Counted from the first letter of the stretch, positions 1 through 6,699 are shown. The stretch: 8,289 bases of DNA from Candidatus Eiseniibacteriota bacterium (GCA_005893185.1 VBOS01000175.1:1-8289), one strand, 5' to 3'. The notes: generated by a model not told the origin, from the letters alone. Program-made: numbers and translations.

Positions 1-168
1 GAGCCCCACTGGGTCAGGTAGGCGCCCGCGCCGGTGAACTTCTGGATGCGGTGGTTAACTACTGGGTCAACGACGTAGACGTTGCCAGCGGCGTCGGTGG
101 CCACGCCTGTGGGGTATTGGAACTGCCCGTTACCAGTACCGAACGAGCCCCACTGGGTGAGGTAGACG
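1..168 (-). repeat. Two in-frame copies of an NHL blade-boundary segment
   Basis: The 24 bases at 1-24 and at 145-168 are identical at 22 positions and lie exactly 144 bp (48 codons) apart. On the minus strand both encode a Y-L-T-Q-W-G-S segment, the start of an NHL blade. They are protein-repeat units within the coding sequence, not a mobile or regulatory repeat. More copies are expected to the left of the window. Confidence 0.7.
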
Positions 169-275
169 TACTCCTCCTCCTCTGCCGGTGCCGGTGGCGG
201 CGTGGCGAGCAAAGCGAGCGCGAGCAGGAAGGTCCACGCGCAGCCGTAGAAGAAAGAAGCCCGAGCCTTGTGCAT
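1..275 (-). CDS. Exported NHL-repeat beta-propeller protein, N-terminal part (runs off the left edge)
   Basis: Reading the minus strand from the ATG at 275-273 gives an open frame of 91 codons that leaves the window. It starts with a typical signal peptide: basic MHKAR, hydrophobic core WTFLLALALLA, then a Pro/Ala-rich stretch ending APA before EEEE. The next part is NHL-like: a QWGS segment, GxGNGQFQYPTGVATDAAGN, then VYVVD and NHRIQKF, then the QWGS segment again 48 codons later, which is the usual length of one NHL blade. NHL propellers in secreted bacterial proteins are generally binding or scaffold domains, and the ligand cannot be told from sequence. The gene diverges from the DUF5683/lepA operon. 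A good Shine-Dalgarno 8 nt upstream supports the start. The exported NHL assignment is firm; the function is unknown. Confidence 0.85.
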   Translation of the reverse strand, partial: MHKARASFFYGCAWTFLLALALLATPPPAPAEEEEYVYLTQWGSFGTGNGQFQYPTGVATDAAGNVYVVDPVVNHRIQKFTGAGAYLTQWG

Positions 276-283
276 GGTCGGGT

Positions 284-289
284 CCCTCC
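284..289 (-). promoter_or_regulatory. Shine-Dalgarno of the NHL-repeat gene
   Basis: On the minus strand GGAGGG lies 8 nt before the ATG at 275-273. It decides the start codon, because no competing ATG/GTG in this frame has a similar site. Confidence 0.7.
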
Positions 290-327
290 AGGATGGGGCC
301 GGGCCAGGATGGCACGGCCTGCTGAGC

Positions 328-333
328 ATTGTA
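328..333 (-). promoter_or_regulatory. Possible -10 element (TACAAT) for the NHL-repeat gene
   Basis: TACAAT on the minus strand differs from the sigma-70 consensus TATAAT at one position. It sits in the divergent intergenic region about 53 nt before the ATG, which would give a leader of about 45 nt. No clear TTGACA-like -35 is seen 16-18 nt further upstream, so this stays tentative. Confidence 0.35.
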
Positions 334-437
334 CGCCGATGAGGTGGCGGCTGGCGACGTCGTCCGAGAGTTCCCGCCGGCGGAGCGGCCCGCACGAGAA
401 CCCCCGCACGTTCCCCCGCATATTGCAAAGTCGGACC

Positions 438-535
438 ACTTCGCCTCCCCTTCTGGTGGACTCCGGGGACTTCAAATCCTGCGGTCGGGCGCGATCCGCG
501 TCCGAGGTGGGTTCGATTCCCACGCGTTCCCGCCA
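438..535 (+). tRNA. selC: tRNA-Sec-like gene (anticodon TCA), 5' part defective; possible pseudo-tRNA
   Basis: From about 452 to 535 the sequence reads like a bacterial selenocysteine tRNA. It has a D-loop motif CTGGTGG (453-459) and an anticodon loop CTTCAAA (470-476) with TCA at 472-474, which would read UGA. A long variable hairpin has 8 bp (485-492 with 498-505, one G-T) around a 5-nt loop. The T arm is 5 bp (507-511 with 519-523) with loop TTCGATT, followed by an 8-nt acceptor strand GCGTTCCC, discriminator G and encoded CCA (533-535). The 5' half fails: no GGGAACGC-like partner precedes it, and no strand pairs with the 3' D-stem strand near 459-464. The anticodon stem has one G-T and one G-G. 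The start given is only where a normal-length tRNA-Sec would begin. Class and anticodon are fairly secure; functionality is doubtful. Confidence 0.6.
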
Positions 536-538
536 GCT

Positions 539-1243
539 TTGCGTCGGGCGCTTCGCCGGATCGTGGCGCCGACCCTCGTTGCGCCGGTGATCGCTCTGTC
601 GTTTCGATCGCTGGCGGCTGCCTCCGCCGGCTCCACGGCCGGCGTCCCGCCCTCGGCGTCCGCCTTTGCCGGGACCGACTCCGTGCCCCCGCAGGAGAGC
701 GGCGTGATCGAGATCGGCCCCGCGGGCGTGGTCTCGCCGGCCGCGAGCCGCGCTGCGCCCGACACGAGCGCCACGCGGCGCGCTCCCCCACGCAAGCACT
801 CGGAGTTCGACGAGCCGCGGTGGGTGATGGCGCGGTCGCTCGTGATTCCCGGCTGGGGGCAGCTCCACAACGGGTCGTGGATCAAGGCGGCCGGGGTCGC
901 GACCGTGGAGGGCCTGCTGATCAGCCGGATGGTGAACGACAAGCAGGCGCTCGACGATCTTAGCGGCCAAGTGGACGCGGCGCGGGCCGCCGGCGACGCG
1001 GCGGCCGAGTCCGTCGCGGTCGAGGGCTACAACAGTCACCTCAACGATCTCACTCGGCGCCAGTGGCTGTTCGCAGCCACCTTGATCTACGCGCTGCTCG
1101 ACGCCTACATCGACGCCCACTTCCGCGACTTCGACATCGAGTTCCGGCAGGACCCGGCGCTCCCGGGCGGCGTGCCCCCAGCTGAGGGCAAGCACAAATC
1201 CACTTCGGGCGAATTCCGGCTCGCGATCCGGCGGCGGTTTTGA
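539..1243 (+). CDS. Exported or membrane protein with DUF5683-like domain, function unknown
   Basis: The frame is open from further upstream, but that part would overlap the tRNA-Sec-like sequence, so a later start is likely. TTG at 539, just after the tRNA CCA, gives a convincing signal peptide: basic RRALRR, hydrophobic IVAPTLVAPVIALSF, then AAASA before G at about residue 31. GTG at 563 is the alternative. No Shine-Dalgarno is clear. A Ser/Ala/Pro-rich linker runs to about residue 85. Next comes ARSLVIPGWGQLHNG (IPGWGQ at 103-108), a motif typical of DUF5683 proteins, and a helical charged region. A hydrophobic segment WLFAATLIYALLDAY (from 176) is followed by DAHFRDFD. From TTG 539 the product is 234 aa. 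The stop overlaps the lepA start by 4 bp (TTGA), indicating translational coupling. The family call is moderately sure; the role is unknown. Confidence 0.7.
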   Translation: MRRALRRIVAPTLVAPVIALSFRSLAAASAGSTAGVPPSASAFAGTDSVPPQESGVIEIGPAGVVSPAASRAAPDTSATRRAPPRKHSEFDEPRWVMARSLVIPGWGQLHNGSWIKAAGVATVEGLLISRMVNDKQALDDLSGQVDAARAAGDAAAESVAVEGYNSHLNDLTRRQWLFAATLIYALLDAYIDAHFRDFDIEFRQDPALPGGVPPAEGKHKSTSGEFRLAIRRRF

Positions 1244-2988
1244 GCGACCCGCGGCTGTCCGGCATCCGCAACTTCTGCATCGTGGCGCACATCGACCACG
1301 GCAAGAGCACGCTCGCCGACCGGCTGTTGGAGCTGACGCGCACGTTGCCGCCCCAGCAGATGAAGGCCCAGGTGCTGGACGACATGGACCTCGAGCGCGA
1401 GAAGGGCATCACGATCAAGTCGCACGCGATCGCGATGGAGTACAAGGCGAAGGATGGCCGCGCCTACCAGCTCAACCTGATCGACACGCCGGGGCACGTG
1501 GACTTCACCTACGAGGTCTCGCGCAGCCTGGCGGCGTGCGAGGGCGCGATCCTGGTCGTTGACGCGTCGCAGGGGATCGAGGCCCAGACGCTCTCGAACT
1601 ACCTGCTCGCCCGCGTGCAGGGGCTCACGATCGTCGGGGCGATCAACAAGATCCCCGCCGAGCACGTGGCGCGCATCAGCGCCAAGACCGGGCTCGGCGT
1701 GCCCGAGCTGCTCGAGCAGGTGATCGCCGACCTGCCACCGCCTGAAGGCTCCCCGGATGCGCCGCTGCGCGCGCTCATCTTCGACTCGAAGTTCGACCAG
1801 TATCGCGGTGTGGTGGCGTTGGTTCGGATCGTAGACGGCAGCGTGAAAGCGGGCGACGTCGTGCGCTTCCTCTCCACCGGCAAGCGCTATGAGGTGACGG
1901 AGGTCGGGCGTCTGAGGATCCGACTCGAGCCGCTGAAGGCGCTCTCCGCCGGCCAGGTGGGCTACGTGGTCGCGGGCGTGAAGTCGGTGGCCGACGCGCG
2001 GGTCGGCGACACGGTGGGCGCGGCCGATGCTGAGGGGCTGACGCCGCTGCCGGGCTTCCGCGAGGTCAAGTCGATGGTGTTCTCGGGGCTCTACCCGATC
2101 GACGCGGAGCAGTACGAGCCGCTCAAGGAGGCGCTCGGCCGGTTGGTCCTGAACGACGCGGCGCTGGCCTACGAGCCCGAGACCTCGGTGGCTCTGGGCT
2201 TCGGCTTCCGCTGCGGCTTCCTCGGATTGCTCCACATGGAGATCGTCCAGGAGCGGCTGCGACGCGAGCACCAGATCGACCTCATCGTCACGACTCCGAG
2301 CGTCGAGTACCATGTGCTGCTCGAGAGCGGCGACCTCATGGTGGTGGAGAACCCGAGCTTGATGCCGCCCGCGCAGCAGATCGCCAGCATCGAGGAGCCC
2401 TACGTTCTGGCGCACGTGCTCACCCCCGCCGAGTATCTGGGGAACATTCTCAAGCTCTGCCAGGAACGTCGCGGGATCCACGTGGGCCTGGACTACCTGG
2501 AGGAGAAGCGCGCGCGGGTCGCCTACCGGCTGCCGCTCGGCGAGATCGTGCTCGACTTCTACGATCGCCTGAAGTCCGTCTCGCGCGGCTACGCATCGCT
2601 CGACTACGAGTTCGACGGCTACCGCGAGGGCGACATGGTGAGGCTGGACGTGATGCTGAACGGTGAAACGGTCGACGCGCTCTCCGCGATCGTCCACCGC
2701 GACAAGGCCTACGCATGGGGGCGCGACCTGTGTGCGCGCCTGAAGGAGCTGATCCCGAAGCAGATGTTCCAGGTCGCGATCCAGGCGGCGATCGCCAACA
2801 AGGTGATCGCCCGCGAGACCCTGGGGGCGATACGCAAGAACGTGACCGCGAAATGTTACGGCGGTGACATCACGCGCAAGCGCAAGCTGCTGGAGAAACA
2901 GAAAGAGGGCAAGCGCCGTATGAAGCAGATCGGCACGGTCGAGGTGCCGCAGGAGGCGTTCCTGGCGGTCCTCAAGGTCGAACGCTAG
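1240..2988 (+). CDS. lepA: Elongation factor 4 (LepA), ribosome-associated GTPase, with internal deletion in the G domain
   Basis: LepA/EF4 is a ribosome-dependent GTPase that remodels elongating or initiating ribosomes. The order is that of the family: P-loop AHIDHGKST (residues 16-24), DLEREKGITIK switch region, DTPGH (82-86), NKI (136-138), SAKTG (147-151), domain II, GFGFRCGFLGLLHMEI, LKSVSRGYASLDYEF, and the LepA-specific C-terminal domain with KCYGGDI (from 538) and QKEGKRRMKQIG. The TTG start is forced by the 4-bp overlap with the upstream stop and by the N-terminal match. The product is 582 aa against about 600 usual. The difference lies after NKI, where the Asp of NKxD and the following helix (about 20 residues) are absent, joining NKI directly to PAEHVARISAKTG. 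Identity is certain; GTPase competence of this version is doubtful. Confidence 0.97.
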   Translation: MSDPRLSGIRNFCIVAHIDHGKSTLADRLLELTRTLPPQQMKAQVLDDMDLEREKGITIKSHAIAMEYKAKDGRAYQLNLIDTPGHVDFTYEVSRSLAACEGAILVVDASQGIEAQTLSNYLLARVQGLTIVGAINKIPAEHVARISAKTGLGVPELLEQVIADLPPPEGSPDAPLRALIFDSKFDQYRGVVALVRIVDGSVKAGDVVRFLSTGKRYEVTEVGRLRIRLEPLKALSAGQVGYVVAGVKSVADARVGDTVGAADAEGLTPLPGFREVKSMVFSGLYPIDAEQYEPLKEALGRLVLNDAALAYEPETSVALGFGFRCGFLGLLHMEIVQERLRREHQIDLIVTTPSVEYHVLLESGDLMVVENPSLMPPAQQIASIEEPYVLAHVLTPAEYLGNILKLCQERRGIHVGLDYLEEKRARVAYRLPLGEIVLDFYDRLKSVSRGYASLDYEFDGYREGDMVRLDVMLNGETVDALSAIVHRDKAYAWGRDLCARLKELIPKQMFQVAIQAAIANKVIARETLGAIRKNVTAKCYGGDITRKRKLLEKQKEGKRRMKQIGTVEVPQEAFLAVLKVER

Positions 2989-3022
2989 TCGGCGTACACA
3001 TGACTTCGGTCACGGAACGCCA

Positions 3023-3029
3023 GAGGAGA
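3023..3029 (+). promoter_or_regulatory. Shine-Dalgarno deciding the lepB start
   Basis: GAGGAGA lies 3 nt before the ATG at 3033 (about 5 nt from its GGAG core). The in-frame ATG at 3000 has no comparable site and would add 11 poorly conserved residues, so 3033 is preferred. Confidence 0.65.
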
Positions 3030-3032
3030 CCC

Positions 3033-3665
3033 ATGGCGGAAAACAGAGCCCGTTCCATCGTTCGCGAGTACGTCGAGGCCGGCCTGTGGGCGGTGGCCCT
3101 TACGTTCGTGCTTCGGGCATTCGTGATCCAGGCGTTCCGCATCCCCTCGGAGTCCATGGTGCCGACTCTGCTCAAGGGCGACTTCCTGTTCGTGAACAAG
3201 TTCGAATTCGGGCCCAAGATCCCCTTCACCCACATCCGGCTGCCCGGGATCCGTCCGCCCCATCGCGGCGACGTGATCGTGTTCCAGTACCCCCGCAACC
3301 CGCACCAGGACTTCATCAAGCGCTGCATCGCGACAGGCGGCCAGACGATCGAGGTCCACAACAAGCTGGTGGTCGTGGATGGCGACACGCTGAACGAGCC
3401 CTACGCGATCCGGTCCGATCCCAACACGCTGCCCGGGGGGTACAACCCCCGCGACAACTTCGGCCCGTTCACGCTGCCCGCGGGCGAGCTGTTCATGATG
3501 GGCGACAACCGCGACAACTCGAACGACAGCCGCTTCTGGGGCCCGGTGAAGATGGATCTGGTGAAGGGCCGCGCGATGTTCATCTACTTCTCGACCGACG
3601 GGAGCAGCGTGCTCGACGCATTCTGGAAGATCCGGTTCGACCGGCTGTTCCGCCCGATTCGCTGA
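3033..3665 (+). CDS. lepB: Signal peptidase I (S26 family)
   Basis: Membrane-anchored serine protease that removes signal peptides from proteins exported by Sec or Tat, such as the two predicted exported proteins upstream. With the ATG at 3033 it has 210 aa: a short cytoplasmic N-terminus and one transmembrane helix at about residues 14-34. The PSESMVPTL box follows, with the nucleophile Ser41 just before Met. DFIKRC carries the general-base Lys96, and GDNRDNSNDSRFWG (157-170) is the conserved last box. The usual GD after the Lys box is replaced by GGQ (102-104), a mild deviation. The gene starts 44 nt after lepA and ends 7 nt before hemW. The lepA-lepB pairing is also seen in E. coli. The in-frame start at 3000 is possible but less likely. 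Confidence 0.95.
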   Translation: MAENRARSIVREYVEAGLWAVALTFVLRAFVIQAFRIPSESMVPTLLKGDFLFVNKFEFGPKIPFTHIRLPGIRPPHRGDVIVFQYPRNPHQDFIKRCIATGGQTIEVHNKLVVVDGDTLNEPYAIRSDPNTLPGGYNPRDNFGPFTLPAGELFMMGDNRDNSNDSRFWGPVKMDLVKGRAMFIYFSTDGSSVLDAFWKIRFDRLFRPIR

Positions 3666-3672
3666 CGACCCG

Positions 3673-4990
3673 ATGATCGCGCGATCCGCCGGGGAGCGCG
3701 GCCGGAGCGCACGCGAAGATGCGCGCGCCGGGCTCTACGTCCACGTTCCGTTCTGCGCGACGCGCTGCACGTACTGCGACTTCTCGAGCGGCGCGCTCTC
3801 CGCTGCTGCGGTCGAGCGCTACCTCCTGGGCGTCGAGCGCGAGATCGCGCGGCGCGCGCCGGCGGCGGGCGCGCTGGCTTTCACTTCGGTCTTCTTCGGC
3901 GGCGGCACGCCCTCTGCGCTCTCCGCCCGGCACTTCCGCCGTGTGTGGCGGGCGCTCACCGCCAGCTTTACGATCGCCGAAGGCGCGGAGATCACGCTCG
4001 AGGCCAACCCGGAATCGGTGCGCGGGGCGCTGCTCGAGGCCTGGGCGGAGGCCGGCGTCAACCGGCTCTCGATGGGGGCGCAGAGCTTCGTTTCCGAAGA
4101 GCTCGAAGCCCTCGGCCGCATCCATTCCGCCGAGCGCCCCGCTGAGGCCTTCGCCCTTGCGCGCGCGCACGGCTTCCGGCGGCTCTCGCTCGACCTGATG
4201 TTCGGCTTCCCCGGCCACACGATCGAGCGCTGGCGGCGCACGGTGGAGGCTGCGCTCGCGCTCGAGCCCGAGCATCTCTCGGCCTACTGCTTCATTCCCG
4301 AGGCCGGCACGCCACTTGGCAACGCTGTGCTCGCGGGCGAGCGGGCGCTTCCCGCGCCCGAAGAGCATGCCGAAAGCTACGAGGCGCTGGCGCGCTGGAT
4401 CGAGCCCGCAGGCTACACGCGCTACGAGACCTCCAACTTCTGCCGCGCGGGCGGCGAGGCGCGGCACAACCTGGTCTACTGGCTGAGGCGCCCGTACGTG
4501 GGCCTGGGGCCGTCGCCCGTACGTGGGCCTGGGGCCGTCCGCCCACGGCCTGTTGAATGGCGAGCGCTACGGCAACCACTACGCGCTCGAGCGCTGGGCG
4601 GCGGCGCTGGAATCCGGAGCATCGTGCGAGGCCGAGCGGGAGAGCGAGCGCGACCCGACGATCGCGCTCGAGATCGTCATGCTGGGCCTGCGCCTCGCCG
4701 ACGGCCTCGACCGCCGCGACCACGCCCCGCGCGCCTGGGCCGCAGTCGAGGGCCGCTACGGCGCTGCGTTCGCGCGCGCGCTCGCCACCGGAAGGCTCGA
4801 GCGCACGGCGTACGGCGTGCGCATCCCGCGCGCCCACACCTTCGTGGCCGACGACGTCATCGCCTGGCTCGAGGCGCGAGCTGAGCGCGGTGAGATGGCG
4901 CGGGCCGACCTCTGCGCAACCTCCGCGTCGAGGATCGCGGCGCCGAAGACCGCCGTCTCTCCGCCCCGCCCGGCGCCTCCCGCGGTTTGA
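3673..4990 (+). pseudogene. hemW: HemW (radical SAM heme chaperone, coproporphyrinogen III oxidase-like), frameshifted by a 25-bp duplication
   Basis: HemW binds heme and a 4Fe-4S cluster and is thought to hand heme to target proteins. The first frame carries YVHVPFC with Cys28, Cys32 and Cys35 (CxxxCxxC radical SAM motif), FFGGGTPS, EANPES, NRLSMGAQSF, DLMFGFPGHT, the YETSNF box and HNLVYW. At GLGPS (277-281) the frame is lost. The expected continuation GLGPSAHGLLNGERYGNHY and the rest of the C-terminal domain lie in another frame up to the TGA at 4988-4990. A perfect 25-bp tandem copy sits exactly at the break, and removing one copy restores one open frame of 430 codons. As written, the first frame continues with unrelated Arg/Pro-rich sequence to 4884. 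A GTG at 4523 could in principle start the downstream part. The C-terminus extends about 25 residues past the usual family end. Identity is certain; whether the lesion is biological or an assembly error is open. Confidence 0.9.
4489..4538 (+). repeat. Perfect 25-bp tandem duplication inside hemW
   Basis: Bases 4489-4513 are repeated without mismatch as 4514-4538. Since 25 is not a multiple of 3, the second copy shifts the hemW frame by +1. Each copy encodes the RPYVGLGP region in the appropriate frame, so one copy is clearly the ancestral state. Confidence 0.95.
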
Positions 4991-5016
4991 CAGTCGTGGC
5001 GATCGCTCCGTAACCT
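4987..5016 (+). promoter_or_regulatory. Possible sigma-70 promoter before hrcA
   Basis: A perfect -35 hexamer TTGACA (4987-4992) overlaps the hemW stop codon. TAACCT at 5011-5016, after an 18-nt spacer, could act as a weak -10 (3 of 6 matches). The hrcA ATG is only 7 nt beyond, so a transcript from here would be nearly leaderless, in keeping with the lack of a Shine-Dalgarno. No CIRCE inverted repeat is present. The -35 match could be chance. Confidence 0.35.
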
Positions 5017-5023
5017 CGATTGC

Positions 5024-6010
5024 ATGTCGAACCCTGCCTTCCCCGGGGGTCTCCACCAGGAGGACCCGGATCTCAGCCCGCGCCAGCGCGAGGTCTTCGC
5101 GGCCGTCGTGGAGCTGCACGGCGCCAGTGACCACCCGGTGGGCTCCGAAACGCTGGCGGATCTCGGCCGGATCGCGCTCTCCTCCGCCAGCATCCGCAGC
5201 GAGTTGGCCGGGCTCGAGTCCGCTGGCCTCTTGGAGCGGACGCACGCATCAGCCGGGCGGGTGCCGAGCGTGCGGGGCTACGAGTACTACGTGCGCACGC
5301 TGCTCGTTCCCGCCGTGCTGCCGGCCGATCTGGTCGCCTCACGCCTGCTCTCATCGCTCACGCACCAGCTGGGGCTGGCGCTCGCCGCCTCGCTCGCGAA
5401 GGAGACGCTGACCGGGCTGGACCTGGTGGCGAGCGACGAGCGCTACGTTTCGATGGTGCTCAACCTGGGCCCGGCCGCCGTGCGCACGCTGGCCCTGGAG
5501 CTGGAGAGCCCCCTGGCGCGCGAGGAGCTGGCCGAGGTCGCGGCCGTGCTGCGGGAGCGGCTGCTGGGCCGCTCGCTCACCGAGGTGCGCGACCGGCTGG
5601 CCAGCGATCCGGAGCTGGTGCGCAAGAGCGCGACTCGCATGGTGGCGCGCGCCGCCGCCGAGAGCTGGGCGCGGCCGGTTTCGACCCCGCTCTTCAGCGC
5701 CGGTACCATGCACATTGCCGAGCAGCCGGAGTTCGCCCGCGGCGCCCGCCTCGGCTCCCTGCTGCGCGTGGTCGAATCCGGAACGCCCCTCGACCGGCTC
5801 ATGGTGCACGGCGTGGAAGGCCAGGTGGCTGTGCGCGTCGGGCTCGACGAGGACCTGGCACTCACCGGCATGAGCCTGGTGAGCTACCTGCTGCCCGGAC
5901 CGGCGCGCGCAGCGGTCGGCGTCCTCGGGCCCTTGCGGATGGACTACGCGCTCGCGCTCCAGGTCGTGGATGCTGTGGGCGCACGCGTCACCGAGCTGCT
6001 CTCGACATGA
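5024..6010 (+). CDS. hrcA: HrcA, heat-inducible transcription repressor, apparently with an internal deletion
   Basis: HrcA represses chaperone operons by binding CIRCE operators and is kept active by GroEL. The N-terminal winged helix is clear: LSPRQREVF (from residue 17), HPVGSETL, LSSASIRSELAGLE, LLERTHASAGRVPSVRGYEYYV. The C-terminal GAF-like domain shows SAGTMHIAEQPEF and VGVLGPLRMDYALAL. The product is 328 aa against roughly 345 for the family. By memory of other HrcA proteins the shortage falls between LPADLVA (ending at 105) and SRLLSSLTH, where about 20 residues of linker helix are missing. The ATG at 5024 follows hemW after 33 nt without a good Shine-Dalgarno. Its TGA overlaps the grpE ATG (ATGA). 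The position before grpE-dnaJ fits its classical role. Identity is sure; activity of this form is uncertain. Confidence 0.93.
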   Translation: MSNPAFPGGLHQEDPDLSPRQREVFAAVVELHGASDHPVGSETLADLGRIALSSASIRSELAGLESAGLLERTHASAGRVPSVRGYEYYVRTLLVPAVLPADLVASRLLSSLTHQLGLALAASLAKETLTGLDLVASDERYVSMVLNLGPAAVRTLALELESPLAREELAEVAAVLRERLLGRSLTEVRDRLASDPELVRKSATRMVARAAAESWARPVSTPLFSAGTMHIAEQPEFARGARLGSLLRVVESGTPLDRLMVHGVEGQVAVRVGLDEDLALTGMSLVSYLLPGPARAAVGVLGPLRMDYALALQVVDAVGARVTELLST

Positions 6011-6699
6011 GCGTGGTGTCAGACAGCCGCGGACGAAAGAAGGACGCCGCGCAGCCGGGCGAGCCCGCCGGTCATCCCTCCGCGACGGACGAAGGCACAG
6101 CGCCCTCGCGGGTTGCGTCCGGCGCGGAGGCGGAGCCGACCCAGGACGTCGCGAGCGGCGCCGGGGAGGCCACCGCCCCACCGCAGGCGGCGCCGGCGGC
6201 ACCCCCGGAGCCGGCGGCCGCAGCCAAGCCTACCCCGGCCCCCGCAGCCCCGACCGCCGCCGAGCTGCAGGACCGCTGGCTGCGCGCAGAGGCCGATCTC
6301 CGCAATCTCCGCCGCCGCGCGGCGCTTGAGCGCGAGGAAGCGCGGCGCTCGGCCGAGGACGGCGTGCTGCTCGAGCTGATCTCGATGCTCGACGACCTCG
6401 ATCGGGCGCTCGAGTCCGCGCGCGAGTCAGGCGCCCCCGACTCGTGGACCGCCGGAGTGCGCCTCACGGCGGATCGGGTGCGCGAGCGCCTGTCGCGCTA
6501 CGGCGTAGCCACGCTCGATCCCAAGGGCGCGCCGTTCGACCCGCGCTTCCACGAGGCGCTGCTCGAGATCGATGCGCCGGAGGGCGTGAGCCCGGGCGCC
6601 GTCGTGCAGGTCGCGCATCTCGGCTACGCGCGCGGCGAACGCGCCCTGCGGCCGGCACGCGTCGTGGTCGCTCGCGCTCCGGCGGCGGGCGGCGCGTGA
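6007..6699 (+). CDS. grpE: GrpE, nucleotide exchange factor of DnaK
   Basis: GrpE releases ADP from DnaK and acts as a thermosensor in the DnaK-DnaJ-GrpE cycle. Residues 1 to about 83 form a disordered Ala/Pro/Glu-rich tail, longer than in E. coli (230 aa here against 197). A long coiled-coil helix starts at ELQDRWLRAEADLRNLRRR (from 86) and continues through LLELISMLDDLDRAL. The C-terminal beta domain has the conserved GAPFDPRFHEAL and GYARGERALRPARV motifs. The ATG shares 4 bases with the hrcA stop, so translation is probably coupled, and dnaJ follows after 2 nt. No dnaK lies between grpE and dnaJ, unlike the common hrcA-grpE-dnaK-dnaJ order. No internal lesion is seen. Confidence 0.95.
   Translation: MSVVSDSRGRKKDAAQPGEPAGHPSATDEGTAPSRVASGAEAEPTQDVASGAGEATAPPQAAPAAPPEPAAAAKPTPAPAAPTAAELQDRWLRAEADLRNLRRRAALEREEARRSAEDGVLLELISMLDDLDRALESARESGAPDSWTAGVRLTADRVRERLSRYGVATLDPKGAPFDPRFHEALLEIDAPEGVSPGAVVQVAHLGYARGERALRPARVVVARAPAAGGA

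Noticed and set aside
452..535. Reading the tRNA as a tRNA-Leu or tRNA-Ser (also long variable arm)
   Set aside because: The anticodon loop is CTTCAAA with TCA, which fits only tRNA-Sec, and the CTGGTGG D-loop and 8-nt acceptor strand agree with that.
795..815. AGCACTC resembling a CIRCE half-site
   Set aside because: It lies inside coding sequence, and the second half-site is absent apart from a GAG at the wrong spacing.
59..1195. Minus-strand open frame crossing the tRNA-Sec-like region and the DUF5683 gene
   Set aside because: It overlaps the tRNA-like sequence and the NHL-repeat gene and lies antisense to a signal-peptide-bearing protein; it looks spurious.
1105..2697. Long open frame of 530 codons antisense to lepA
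   Set aside because: A GC-rich codon shadow: low-complexity Arg/His/Leu composition and no recognisable domain, while the plus strand encodes a full LepA.
3580..4467. Antisense open frame across the lepB end and hemW; similar ones at 4292-5245, 5351-6202 and 6624-7550
   Set aside because: They mirror well-conserved plus-strand genes and show no motif of their own.
4999..5006. Palindrome GCGATCGC before hrcA as an operator candidate
   Set aside because: Only 8 bp, and common in GC-rich genomes; no extended symmetry around it.
5058..5063. Perfect AGGAGG that could mark a later hrcA start
   Set aside because: No start codon follows at proper distance in the hrcA frame before the conserved LSPRQ segment; the bases encode QED.
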